Part shown: piece by piece, positions 1-13,200 of the stretch | Layout: each line of letters starts with the position of its first letter | Position numbering within the stretch: position 1 is the stretch's first letter | NCBI GenBank assembly: GCA_027559495.1 | Contig: JAMXSV010000010.1 | Span: forward strand, 1,736,001 to 1,800,000 | Length of the DNA stretch: 64,000 nt | Direction of reading: 5' to 3' | Source of the DNA: Aurifilum marmelostoma | Taxonomy: Eukaryota; Ascomycota; Sordariomycetes; Diaporthales; Cryphonectriaceae | The notes under the pieces: generated by a model | Databases searched by the model: none | Seen by the model: only the letters and a program-made list of their open reading frames with translations | What the model was told of the DNA's origin: nothing | Position numbers and translations under genes: made by a program

Positions 1-663
1 ACAAGGAGGCTTCAAGAGAAAGGATGAGCGGTGGCATCTCAATGATTAGTAGAGAGCCAAAGACCGGTGTACGATATTCCGATGTATCTCCGGCACTGAA
101 TCGTGGGGCGAGGGCGTAAGGGGCAGAGCAGAAGAGGAATTTAAAAGCTGGCCAGGCATGGCTACCTTAGTAAAGCCCCTCTACGCATCCCACACCCGTG
201 CCGGGCCAGACCAGGAGACTTGTTCCCTTCCTGCACTTGTTGGCTGACACAACTTACACAAAGGTCGGTGGGTGAGGAGCAAACTTTTTGTAGAGAAAGC
301 CCCATAGGTAAGGGAAGAACAAGTATATTTGTACAAGGTCATCTATTTCACCCCTTCCTGCCCCTCAAATGCAATCCGGCCTGCCCATATCATTTCCCTT
401 CCTTGGCGCCCGTTCCCCCATCGATGTGGTCGATACCTTTAAAAGTGAAGAGCCCGTGAGAGACAGCAGCGTGTCAAAGTGACTATCCTCAAAGAGGCTG
501 CAGCAGCAGTATTATATCAAGAAGGGCCTTCGGTATCATCAAATTGTTTTTGCCAATTCATTGCTCGTCAGTGTATCCTACAAACAGGAGAACAAAGGAA
601 ATATCCCGACGAAGTCGTCTGCTAGGTACTGTCGTGGTCGGTCAGGGACCGAGAGCTGAGTAT
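1..663. other. 3' flank of CDK1 gene, no gene seen
   Basis: I see no convincing coding frame on either strand. The short open frames have no family resemblance and overlap low-complexity sequence. The stretch lies downstream of the minus-strand CDK1 gene and probably holds its 3' UTR. Confidence 0.5.
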
Positions 664-1807
664 TCAGTAGGACGAATAGCCGTTGCCGCTGGGAACGTAG
701 TCCTCAAAGTAAGGGTGGTTACAGGCCATCTTGGCAGAGATTCGACCTGCTGGGTCGTACACCAACATGGCCTCCAGCAGGTCTAGGCCATGGTGATCAA
801 GGTTCTGGCACAGGGGCTTTCCGTCGCGGGTCCACTTAGGGAAGGAGGACTTGAAGTCCGGGTAGCTCGTAACACCAGGCCAACATTCTTCCGTAGGGGT
901 ACCGAGAACTCTGTGAGTCGATTGTCAGCCAAAGGCACGACACACCACACACACAGACATATACACACACACATAGCGCGACGAGCATGCCGAAGAAGAA
1001 AGGACAAAAGAAATGAAAAGACTTACCTGAAGATCTTGAAAATCTCATCAATCTCAGAGTCACCAGGGAACAGCGCCTTGCGTGTGCACATCTCAGCGAA
1101 GATGCATCCCACGGACCACATGTCGACACCGGTGGAGTACTGTCTGCCGCCCAGCAGGATCTCGGGAGCGCGGTACCACAAGGTCACAACCTCGTGGGTG
1201 TAGGTGCGCAGGGGAACGCCAAAGGCGCGCGCAAGACCGAAATCGGCGAGCTTCAGGTTTCCCTCCTTGTCTATCAGCAGGTTCTGGGGCTTCAGGTCGC
1301 GGTGCAGCACGCGGTGAGAGTGACAGAACTTGACACCGTGGCAGAGCTGGCTCATGAACTTCTTGATGATCTGGGACCCGAGACCTAGACTCGCGAGCTC
1401 GTCGCTTGTGCCCTCGGGCAGCGCGCGACCCCTACCGCCGTCGGCCACGGGCAGGGCCTCCATGTACTTCTTGAGGTCGAGATCGAGGAACTCGCAGACG
1501 AGGTAAAGCTTGTGGCTGTCGGCATGGACAATGTTGAGCAGGCGGACGATGTTGGGGTCCCTCATCTCTTTGAGGAGGGATATCTCTCGGATGGCGGTCG
1601 AGGGGACACCTTCATCCTCGGCTTCGAGCCTGATCTTCTTGAGGGCGACGATGCGGTTGTCGTGGAGACGGTCTAGGGCTTTATAGACCACACCATACGT
1701 GCCTGCACAATGCAATCAGCCTTGATCACATACACTCGGCGGTCGAATCCAAGGTGAGGGGGGGACCGACCCTCTCCAACCTTTTCCAGCTTCTGGTAGT
1801 TTTCCAT
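664..1807 (-). CDS. cdc2: Cyclin-dependent kinase 1 (Cdc2/Cdc28 type)
   Basis: Master cell-cycle Ser/Thr kinase that pairs with cyclins to drive the G1/S and G2/M transitions in the nucleus. Three exons: 1807-1771, 1702-1027 and 910-664. Junction phases agree and give 319 residues, normal for fungal Cdk1. Visible: Gly-rich loop GEGTYG (residues 11-16) with inhibitory sites T14 and Y15, catalytic lysine in VALKK (K34), the diagnostic cyclin-binding helix PSTAIRE (46-52), catalytic HRDLKPQN, the DFG motif, and T-loop [15 protein letters not shown]. An insert near [10 protein letters not shown] precedes the catalytic loop, as I recall from other filamentous fungi. The start is the ATG giving [13 protein letters not shown]. 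The second intron (1026-911) holds a CA-rich microsatellite. PSTAIRE makes this Cdk1 rather than Pho85 (PSTAIRE variant) or Kin28. Confidence 0.96.
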
Positions 1808-3049
1808 CTTGAGGTTTTCAGGACGCCTGTCGAATTTCTTGTCAGCCAGTCGTTCTCAGTGGATTTCCAAAACCAAGCACTCGGTGATAGTATGGATGAG
1901 AAAGTCCCTGCGTAGAAAGCAAGTGTTGATCAAGTTTCTCCTGTCACTTGATGGCTAGATTGTGGCGGCGTTATGCAGCGTTCACTGCCGCAAGGCGCTC
2001 CAAACGTACAAGAGGTTGAGCTGGTGAGGCCGCCTGTTGTAGTGATTGGCTGCTGTAGAGCAAGCAAGCCACGATGGTGCAGATTGTGAGGCTGATGGAT
2101 CTGGTACCGGAGCTTGGTACGTGGCAACGTCGAAGGGGCAATGCTACTGGAACGTACCGGAAAGCGGAAGAGGGAAAAAGGGAATATTCCTTGGGCTCTG
2201 TACCTCCTATTGCCCCGTCAGGAGCTGTTGTTGTTGCAGCAACTTGGCTGTTGTGGTGTTATGTATTTGTGTGCGCCCCTCCTTTTGCAAGGAGATACCC
2301 CTCGATTGTCTGGGCTCGTCCGCCCTCGAAAAACGAGTGAAACTGGAGTCGGTAGGTGTACGAGCAGTGTCCTGAACCGCACTTCGCTGTGGTGGTTGGG
2401 CTTCGAGTCGTCTGGGAATCGGTTGCCGTCTCGAATGGGTGGGTGGTGTTGGATTTGGTGGAGGTAAATGTGTTTTTGTTGTTGTTGCAAAAAGGGATGA
2501 TTGGCGGCCAAACAAAGACGCGATCGAAAGCTGGTTTACTTTCCCAGACGCGTCGTTGGACAGCCTGGGCTGGGCTCAGCGCTTGGGGGGGGGCGGGGGG
2601 AGAGTCCCTGTTTAGTTTGTCTCCAGGGGGATGGTGGGGCTAAAAGAGCCACTGGCTATCGATAAGAGCGGATTAACGACCCTAACCCATGTACTGTAGA
2701 GTATCTACAGAGTTTAACATTTGATTCAAGTACTTCCTTCAAAGTGGTTCATTGTTCATATCACAGGGCTCTTAAATGAAGAGAGATCACCGAATGCTCG
2801 CCGTTTACAGACAACGGATACCCGTATCACTAGCGCTGAGATTCTGATCAGCTTATCGACTTGTGGAACACCGCAAAGTGCAGAGTCCAGACATCTTCCA
2901 GACCAAGAGACACCACAGATCCATCTAGAACCTCTACCCTGCCAAAACCTCCTCATACAAAGTGGCTAAAAGAAGGAAACTCCAACGAGGAATAGGCCTT
3001 TATAACCATCATTCCTGGCCTGGAAGATATTCTGTGAGACAAAGACAGG
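1808..3049. other. Intergenic, between divergent CDK1 and AlkB-like genes
   Basis: This is the shared upstream region of two divergent genes. It contains GT-rich and GGGGGG-rich segments (around 2586-2602). No open frame in it resembles a protein family. It presumably carries both promoters; I cannot place a TATA element with confidence. Confidence 0.4.
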
Positions 3050-4229
3050 ATGACGGTTGATCTCACCACGCTGGATGCGCATGAGCAGCCGTCAGACCAT
3101 ATGAGGGCGGTATGGAAGGGCTACTCAAAGACAGACAAGGGGGAATTGCTGCAGGGTGGCGCAATCGATGATTTATTGGAGCCTGAGAAGGCTGCACAGT
3201 TTCAAAAAGCAGGCACGATCTCTGCTGAGAGGATAAGGACCGCCTTTTCCCATCTTGCCGGAGACGACCCGTCCTCTGTCCAGGTGGACGAAGACGCCAT
3301 TGTCTATTATCATCCAATATTACCAGGTTAGCAGAGACTTGATACCATTGAGACACGGAGAATTTTCTTTCGGAACTGTCGACTGATGCCACATTAGGGC
3401 TTCTCATCGTCCCCAACCTCATATCGCCAAAAATCCAGAGGACTCTCCTGTCCCGTCTTGTCCACAGAGACCTCAGCCAACCTCACCACCAGACAAATAT
3501 GCATCTACATTACGACTTGCCCTACCCGGAAAATGACACGACGGACGAACCTACATCATTTTTCGCCTATCCACCGGACTCGGCCACCAAGTTTATCCCC
3601 AAGGACCCTACCATTCACAAGCCTCTCTCCATCAAGCAGGTCATGGAGCGGAAGCTGCACTGGGTTACGCTGGGAGGCCAGTACGACTGGACAAACCGTG
3701 TGTATCCCGGCGAGAAGCCACCCGAGTTCCCTCCTGATGTCGCGGGTCTCCTTGAGACGCTGTTTCCGGAGACGTTGGCACAGGCAGCCATCCTGAACTT
3801 CTACACGCCGGGGGACACTATGATGATGCACCGCGATGTATCTGAGGAGACGGATAAGGGGCTGGTAAGCCTAAGTATGGGTTGTGACGCGCTCTTCAGT
3901 ACGTTATCCTTGCAGTCAGAAAGACCTCCAATGCGTGAGACTAATCAGTCGGTCTAGTGATCGCGCCCAATGATGTCGGCAAGATGTCCGAAGAAGACCG
4001 TCCTACCAGTGGTGAAAAGGAGCACCTGCTGCTGCGGATCAGGTCAGGCGATGCCATCTACATGACGCAGGAGGCTCGCTACGCGTGGCACGGCGTGCCC
4101 AAGGTACTGAAAGGGACGTGTCCTGACTATCTCGAGGACTGGCCGGCAGAAGATGGCAAGTACGAGGAGTGGCGGGGCTGGATGAAGAACAAAAGGATCA
4201 ACTTGAACGTGAGGCAGATGAGGGATTGA
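3050..4229 (+). CDS. AlkB-family 2OG-Fe(II) dioxygenase (ALKBH1-like)
   Basis: Predicted iron- and 2-oxoglutarate-dependent nucleic-acid demethylase. ALKBH1 relatives act on tRNA or DNA methyl adducts, often in the nucleus or mitochondrion. Exons 3050-3326, 3398-3898 and 3958-4229 join in phase to 349 residues. The Fe(II) triad is visible: HRD in MMMHRDVSEE (H237, D239) and the distal His in YAWHGV (H304). The C-terminal RINLNVR (R339-R345) matches the AlkB RxNxTxR 2-oxoglutarate and substrate motif. The TLGGQYDWTNRVYP segment is typical of the ALKBH1 branch. The start is the only ATG giving a full N-terminus. Substrate cannot be told from sequence. Confidence 0.9.
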
Positions 4230-7200
4230 TCGGCACCCATAGGAAGTATCAAATCCTCCGGTCTGGATCTTTGTTCAAGGCACGCTGCTTGAAGACTCTG
4301 TCTCACTGATCATGATCGACAACTTGCCTCCTGGCCCGCACTTCGTCCGGAAGGTGAAGTAGACAAGCAGATTACCGACGTTCATACATGGATGGAACTT
4401 GGTAGGAAGCTGCAGGCCATACCATCGTGTCTTTGGCCGGAAACGAGCCAGACGGGAATCATAGGCACGAGATGCATGGCATACAGGAGACCGACCCAGG
4501 GATAGGCAGTTGGGGACCGTTTTGATTGTCGATATAGAGAGATGGACGCAACTAAACAAGACAAAGACACTCAACAGCGTGCTGAAAGTCGCCCAACACG
4601 CGACCGCTGCGGTCATTCAACGCTACAGGCGATGTCTTCCAGGCTACAGCACCCACCTGCTCTCGCTCATTCCCTCCCATCCGCAGTCATTTCGGGACCC
4701 CAGCGTCGTATGCGGGCGCACTCTAAGCGAAGATGGTCGCCACCTTGGCGCCCTCTCACACTGCAGCACATGCGAGCTCGCCCTTTCTACGCCGTGCATT
4801 TCATAGCTCCAGACAGTCTCGAACCGCCCATGAGGATGGTCTCGTATTGCGAGAGGAACCTGTCCTACCCACGTGCCTATCATCATGTCTCGAAGTAATT
4901 TCCAGGTGGAAGGGCCTCGCCCCAATTCACATGACAGCACCAAGTCGCACACGAGACGTCTCAGACATCCACCCTCCCTCTCTTCCCACGCCGAATTTCT
5001 CTTACTTGCCCAACCGAGGAGGCTGCGCGTGACATCACCATTGACCAGCGGAGCAGAACACTTGATCATGGCCGGCTGCGAGGGGCGGCGACCCAGCGAT
5101 TGACCCTCAGGCTCCCTCAGTTACACGCACATAATAGTGGTTCCATATCAGGAATCTACCGCTCAGCCTTCAAGACGTGCGTAGCCAATGCCGGAGGAGG
5201 GGGCCAAGATCACCTCTCGCTCCCAGAAAGGCAAGCCTCTAGCAAAGGGAAGCATGCAGAGAGGAGCACAACCTCTCGGGTCACACAAAGTTCTCACCCA
5301 CCCACACCCACACACAAAATTCCCTATCCCGCATGCAGCACAGCCATCATGCACTTGAACCAGCAACATGGACCCGGAAAGACCGATGCCAAATCAACGT
5401 GCTCATGCACCTCTCCCCCGCCTCTCTCGATATAGCAATCCCGTGGTCCAGGGAAAAGCTGGCATCAATCCTCAATCACTGATTACTTTTCCATACTCTT
5501 CGCTGCCGCCGTCAGTTTTCACCCACACGCCCCTCGGGTGCTATTGTCATCTCCGCCTGAGCCTCCTCACCCGCATCTTCCGGCCGTGACAAGACGCATT
5601 CGTGCATATTATGCGCCCTGCCCGTCAGCACAGCGCCCCCAAGCGAATCGCAGCCAAAGAGAGGCTAGAGACAAAGACGCAACGGGCCCAACACACGGCT
5701 CCATCAGGATTCAAGCATATGCTGGTGAGACACTGCGACCCCAAGAAGGCAGGAAGAGGGGCAGCAAGGAGGCCGCATTTGGACGATTAACAATCGCGAG
5801 CCTGACACGTCCTGCGCGCACGATAGACAAGGTCGGTGCCTCAGTCCTTCTCGGACCCTTGAGAAAGCGGCCTCTCCGTGACCTGCCTTATAGTCCCGGC
5901 AAGGGGCGCTTCCAGCCTCAGCTGTGATGGTGATGGTAGGAAATGGACAGCCCTGGGTCGCGGACAAAGAGGCCCAGATCCCAAGAGGGGGTCCAGGATG
6001 CAGGTCATTCCGATGGCATGATGCAAGGTCCTTCTTTGTTTCTTCCCCTTCCCGTCATCCTCTTTCCGTGGTTGTCGATTTCCATCCAATCTCCGCCGGC
6101 AGAACAAAAGAAGGGCGCCGGCTCACCCCATCCGCGCGGCTGTTGACAGATCAATCATTAAGCGCCCATAAGCTCGTATTTCCTCTTCTCGTTCATTTTC
6201 TCGCCCTACCTGTTTCTTCTTTAGGAGACGGAAGCCATGCCTCAACAGAGAGAGACAGAGAGCGCGCGCTTGCGTCCGGCCCCCACTCCCGTCCTTCCGT
6301 TGCTGACGGGTAGGCTTTTTCGGGCGCCTAGATAGCCACTTGCGGCCGGTCGGCGCCAAAGTAAACAAACAAACGAAATTGCATTTCGTCCTGCTGGGCC
6401 AACGCGCGCCTAATTCTGGCCCGAGTCAAAGGGAATTGGAATAAGGAAAAGTCAGGCTTTGGTTTGATCAACCGCCTCAGCCACAGTCGCGGCCCATGTC
6501 TCACCCTCAAGCGGGCAGCAGCTACTATGGTCACAGGCTTAGAGGGCACATACAACGACACAGAAGTACCGTGCCGTGGTCTAGTGCTGCGGATGCCTCA
6601 CCAGAAGGGGAAGCAGAGGAGGCTTGACTTTGGCCCGGGTGGCTGCAGCCGTTTGAGGCGTTGCCCTTCTGTCGCAGGGTCTAGGGAGGGATAGTGCTAT
6701 GTTGGCTGGTGTCGTCGTGCTATGTGACATTGCGTGTTTACTTACGCCGTGAGTCATGGGGTGAAAAAGCAAAGAAAGAAACGGCCGCGAGACGCGCTCG
6801 GGTCGACCTGCACAGGCGGTCTGTCTGGCGGTCAACGTTGGGACGGAGAGGGATCCTGGCCTTGCTTTCCATGCTCTCCCTGCGGTGGACCGCGGCTGGC
6901 AGCGATGGCCTGGGTTGCTATTATCGCTACTACTGTACTATAGGAAGTTCAATATCATAGGATGTACATACTATAGTTGTAGGGTGTGTTGCCTCTGATG
7001 CTTGGCCTGCCGCAAATCTTGGACACTGGTTTGGCAAATGACACGATGTTACTTGCTGCACAACCGGCGCCGAGGAGGGTGCACATCGGATGCATCACGA
7101 GTCGTCAACAAATCTTGATCTCGGCATGTGCGTGCGGGCTCAGCTGGGTGGTCATCATGATGACGATCGTCGTGGTATAAAATCAGCATGATAAGTATCC

Positions 7201-10200
7201 CGGAGTGGCTGATTCCAAGACATACACACACACACACAGAGATAGCGAGATATGCACACAAATCAGAATATCAACACATGAGCTAATTTCGGCTATTCCA
7301 TTTGGCGTCTTCCGCTTCCTCGGACCACCAAGAAAGAAAGAAAATGAAGTGTGGTGGGTGACATCCGGGTTTCATCGCTGCAGTAGAGCCAAGTGTCATC
7401 CGCCACATTTCTTTGCCTCGACGCCAACAAGCCTCTCCCAAAGGTGACAAGATCAAATGGCCACCACTTGATGCAGTACTGACGTGCTCCGCCCCGGGTT
7501 CCGGTCGGCCTCTCCTGTGAAAGGCCTACCCACCCTCTCACGGTCAATACCGTCTCAATTCGTTATTTCTGTCACGAATCGCGAGGCCTACGGGCAGCGG
7601 GCTGGAGTGTTTGTCCGTAAGCACCAGGGCGGGCACATTTCGAGTTGGTCGTCTCGCGGGCTGCCGTATCTGATCGTGAGCTGCCTCATTACGGGGCAAA
7701 ACGGAAAAAGGTGGTAAAAAGATTTTGGTCACACTGCTGCTCCTCTCGTCGTGAATTGCAGGCCTCACCACCCAGTCATCGGATCAAGTGTGGCTGATGG
7801 TGGGTGCCCTGGGCGGCATCCGAGGCGGAGTCCGGGGAGGGAGGGGAAATGCCGTGTCACCTTGTTACAGTACCTGCTGCCGGGTTCCCAAGGGTGCCCA
7901 GACCCTCGAGAAACTTCCATGTCAGCTGCACATGTCACCCACTAGACGTGCATCCAGCCGGCTTCGGCCTTGGAAATTTTGCTGCTTGCTGGTGGTGGTG
8001 GTAGATGATGATGATGATGACAGTGGCGCTACCGACGACGCTGCAGCTGTAGGACTATGTGTGCGATCTGCTGTGGCGGTGGTACTAAAAGTAAGTATGG
8101 AGGGAGAGAGAGTTTTTGTCTCGGGCTGTTATTCTGTGGTCATGTCACCCTCGTGGCAAACCCGTCGAGTCGTTCGCAGGCCAGGGCTTGCTTGTGGCTG
8201 GCTGGCCTTGTCAAGACCAGCGTGGGTGACGATTGTCCAACCACAGACCAGCGACATGGAAGCGAGAAATTTGACCCTCCCCCTCCCCCCCCATCATCCC
8301 TTATGCCTGCCACTTGATGACTATCCAGGCGATACATACTACTACTTGCTGTACTATGGTAGAGAGACCTGATCATCAGCACCACCCACTAAAGGCCAAG
8401 GGAGGCCCCATGAACTTACTTGCTCACACTACTACGCTCGTGATCATCTTTCTCCCTCCCTCCAAAACGTTAGCATCCCCCCCCCCCTCACCCGGTATGT
8501 AGCATTATCAGTGCCAGCCGGAACACATTCTTCCCACCGCCCCGGTGGCCTCTTCTACTCTCTTCTTTTTTTTTCTCTTGTCTCTTGTTTCACAAAGCCC
8601 GTGAGCCAATCACGGCACGCCCACGTCAGATCTCGGCGCCCACTCCGAACGAAGGCGGCGGAGACTGACCAGGGTTTGCTTGGGATCGTCTTCACCCTCA
8701 CCCAACTTACATTCTTACTGCATATTGTGGCACCTTTCTTACCTGCTGGTACTCGATTGCTGATCGGTTCGAGGCCCCATCAGTGCCACAAGCCTGCGGA
8801 GGAGGGGAAAAATTTGCATGGACAAATGGGGAGCAGAGACAAGCCACCTGCAGATGGATGCCCACCTCTGGACCCACACGCTTGTTGTCACTGTCACCTT
8901 TTGCCAGATCGGGTCGTACGCTAAGGTGTGGAATAGGAGGGGGAGGCTTGGAAGGGTGGATATGCCATGCAGTAGGAGGGGGATCGAGACTTTTTGTTGT
9001 GTTGCATGCAGTCAGTCAACCTCTGGCAGATAAGAAGTTTTTTTTTTTTAACCTCTGTTCAAGTAGTCTTTTTCCCTGCCTTATGCAGACGGCTATCTCT
9101 CTATTCGTTCCGGCCTCATCCTCTCCGTCATGACACCATTGGCGCTGCTGATACTATCATCATTATCTCGGGCCCTGGTGAACCAAAATTCCAGCTGTCG
9201 GCTGGCTGGCCGGTTAGCCCGTTCAATAGATCATCAACGTTGCGAGTTAAAGGGGAGGAGGGGCATGCATGAAGAGCATGCATGGTTGACTGGCCTCATT
9301 ATTCAACGTTACTTTCCCTCCCTCGTCGATCACTTAAAAAAAGACAAAAAACAGAGAGAGGTCTGGAGAAGCTTATCCGAGGGTGGACCCACGCTTGAGT
9401 GGGCGATCGTTCCCATCCCTCGGTCCCATCAAGCCGACGATTGGTGGAGAGGCTCTCTGAGGGAATATGTCTGTTTCACCCGAGGGGGGGGGCCTATATT
9501 CAATCATGCGGTAAGCACATATAGAATAGCCCTGTCGAAAAGAACAAGAAGAAAGCGTGTCAACGATCCAAAAGGGAGGTTCGAAACGAAAAGTGGACAC
9601 GCTGTCTGTGCTGGCATTGCACATTACCATGCGAGTATGCATGTAAACGCGACGTATCCGATGGTCATTGGGCTGTCAGTCAAAGATAGAGCAGGGACAA
9701 GGAATGACAGTGACGGATAAATGATAATGGGAATCTGGCTACTTGCCCCGCCTTGGGCATAAATGGTAGATGCGCATGTTCAGGGGATGGGGAATAAACC
9801 ATCAATGCCATGCAGGCAAGCCTGGTCGTCCTTTTGGCAGTAATGCAGTCAGACGAGTCTTGACAGAGACGACGCGTGGAAGATGGACTCCTTCGGTTGA
9901 CGAGCCCCACGACCGTGAAACGGGATTATCATATCGTGACATGTCAGTCACAAAAGGTTTGCTCCAACCATGCTTTGCATATTCATATTGGCGTAATTTA
10001 ATTCGGGAGGACATCTTGCCAGCTGTATAAGTACATATCGGTGCCTGAAGGGCTGCACGCATGGCCTAAACTTGCTACCGCCGGTACACGGTAGACAACG
10101 AGGTCTTTGTACCAGCTCACTAATTAACCGTACCAGCCAGCTGGTACCGAGCCCTTACCGGCAAATAGATTAGCATCAACAAAGGAAACGCCAGCGCAAC

Positions 10201-13200
10201 CGCGAAATGGCAATAGCTTAAACTGCTAACAACCCCCCCCCCCCCCAAAAAAAAAATCCTTCCTTTCCCTGGATCTGGCGCCCAGCAATACGCGGCGAGC
10301 GTTTCAAGAACGCTGGGCATGACGGTACAAACCCGAAAATGCTGTCGCTAAATAAAGAATCAAGAAGGGAGAAAGATAGAAGAAGCGAACCTGTCGGAAA
10401 ATCGCCGAACCCACTGCCCGGAGCAAATGCACTGATCCAGCGATTAGGAGCAGTGGTGGTAGCATATAGTAACAGTCCATACTATAGTACATACTGCTAT
10501 GTAGCTAAGGCCTGCTTGTAGGCGGGTTGGTGTTTCAAGGTCGACAGATTCCCTTCTCACCTCGGACGACCTTCGGAGAAACGAATGCCCTGTCGGTTCC
10601 TGCGCAAGTTTTTTCTCTTTTAAAGTACAGGCAGATCCACTGCCCAACTAGTGATCGCAGCAGGTGCAGGTGGGACGGGTATTGTTGTTTCGTTTCACGG
10701 CGGAGGAAGCGAGGGGTGGTGGGTGATTGAATGATGGATTCGGATAGGTGGTGTGGATTCGGATTGGGGTGGCTCGCCTTGCATGACGGGGGAACGCGCC
10801 CAGGCCTGTAAACGTACCGTGCCTTTTCTTTGTGCATACTCAGCGAATTAATTTTTTGCACCCTTCCTTGAATTCCAAATCCCCCCCCCCCCCCCCTTCT
10901 CTCTCTCGAGATGAGAGTTGCACTAGACCATACTGAGAATCCTCGCACAAAGGCCCCGGGCCGGGAGAGCTGGACGGCCGAGGGCGGGAAAAGAGCACCT
11001 CCGGGGCTGGCTGGGCGGGCGCTGGGCTTAAAGACCACCTAAATCTTCGGAGTCTTTTCGCGCCGAGGCTTGCTCGCTACACGATGCTCAAACCGTCGAG
11101 AGCTGAGACGGATGACCAGAAGTATTCGGGGATAGTTCCGCCCCCCTCGACTCATGAAACAATGTCCTGAAGACATTGAGAGCTCTGCCGTCTCCGTACG
11201 TAAGAAAAAGAAGCAGCAGAAGAAGAGGCGCCATCCAGCCGTTTGTGTGTACCTGAGTAAGTAATTAGTAGACGGGGTCTTCTCAGATGTGGCCGGATCT
11301 GCTGCGAGCTTGATGCAGCGGCAAGGAACCTGCTACACACAAACATTCCTGGTGCAGGCAGGTACAAGAGTAATCCGTGGGGCCGAGACGTGGCTGACTT
11401 GGGACGCCCCTCTTCCCCGGAAGCAGGTTGTTGCTCGGACGAACGCGAGAAAGTTGACAAGCGGCTGGCTGATGATGATGATGACTGTACTTTGCGTGCT
11501 GTCATTGTGTTATTGCTTGCCTGGCATACTTTCCCCCCCCTTCTTTCTCCAACCCGACGTGGCCTGTTCTCGGAGGCCAGGACCAACAATCAGGCAGTTC
11601 AAGCCTGTGCTGCTCTTACTTGTTGACGTCGTGTGCTGCCCGGGTTGCGAGACAGGCGGCCTGTTCTGAGGAAAGGCATCAGTCTGTCGACAATACAATG
11701 GCAGCAGCAGGGCTGAGGGCACAGGGCTTACGGACTTAACACTACTACGGTAGTACATCCACAAAGTATCCTTCTTCTTTATTCATCCTCCTGCTAACTC
11801 AAAGAGGAGTCGACCTTAACCCGACAGCACACCCCCTGGGGACGCATCCGGTAGGGGTGGGGTTCTTTACACCCGACTCCACTGTTTCATGTGTCGACAG
11901 CGTGCTGCTGTCATCACTAACCATCGACGCAGGCCAAATGAGTGGTCATGCGATGCCCAGACGAGGGAGGGGTTGGTGTTGGTGTTGGTGTTGTTGCCAC
12001 ACATGGGTTGGCTCGTGGAGACATACGCTCCCCCCCTCCAGGTCCCAACAAAAAGAGTTTATCCGGTGATGCATGAGTGTGCTCTCGCGCGTGCCTGCAT
12101 GAGTTCTATCGCCATCGTCACATGAGGGCCGCATATGGATAGGCTATAGTGTGTCGATAGAGAGGTGAATTATTGAACGCAGAGCACAATACATGGATAT
12201 GACATTACGGAAAGAGGAATCCTCCTCCATAACAAGACAGGGAGGGCTGACGAATCTCTTGCAGACTGCGGCGCTCCTTGATGTGCAAAGGTCGCCGAAA
12301 ATGGATAGAAGGACCGGTAGTGTTGCATCAGTAGCCAAAAAGGATTCGTAAACGCAAATTAGAAAGGGGTTGTTCGAGCCACATCTGTCAGTCATCATCC
12401 GTCCAATTCGATCCATCATCCTCCCTGTGCTTTCGTTTGTACATTTGTGGGCAGGCCGTCGTCGTCGTCGTTTTGGGGGGGGGGGGGGGAGAACTGGAAT
12501 GTAGGATGAAGTAGTACATAGTACTACCGTACATACTAAGTAGTACGGACTTGGTATTCACTGAGGTAGCTGCATTGATTGCTCTTGCCAATCACTGCAC
12601 ATCCCTATCTCATCCCGTCATCCCTGATCGGCTCCTGCCATGTAAAGTATGTACAGTGGCACGAGTAGTACCACGGTGTCATGGTAGTCTGTTGCCCCCC
12701 CTCCCCTTCCCAAATTCCAAATCAGGGCTGTCCTGCCCTGTCCTTTTTGGCGTGGCTGTCCCAGGGGGGTTTAGCGTCACCGCGAATCGCCTCAACCCCC
12801 CTTCGTCGATGCATGATAGTTCCAAGATGCGGCAGGTAATCAACTCGAGGGACTATCGAATTGACCGATGCCAATTCAGCCCTGGGTTCGGCTCATGCTA
12901 AACATCCTGTGCTCCCTATCTCAGCCTTGACTGTCTTCTTCTTCTTCGTGGCGATCCGTCTTCATATCTGTCCCAGTACCACCAGCCCAGCCCAGCCCAG
13001 CCATGCTCTGGATCTGATCCATGGATGTTGCATTCCTCACTCACTCGTTCACCCACACTCGTTCCCTTCTCTTGCGCACTCACTCGTTCACTCTTTCAGC
13101 TTCGAAGCACAGATTCTTGGTTGTTTGCTAAGCACCCTGTCCCCACGGCAAGACGGGAAGGTGTTTCGTATAACCGACCAAGAGCCTATTACGACGAAAC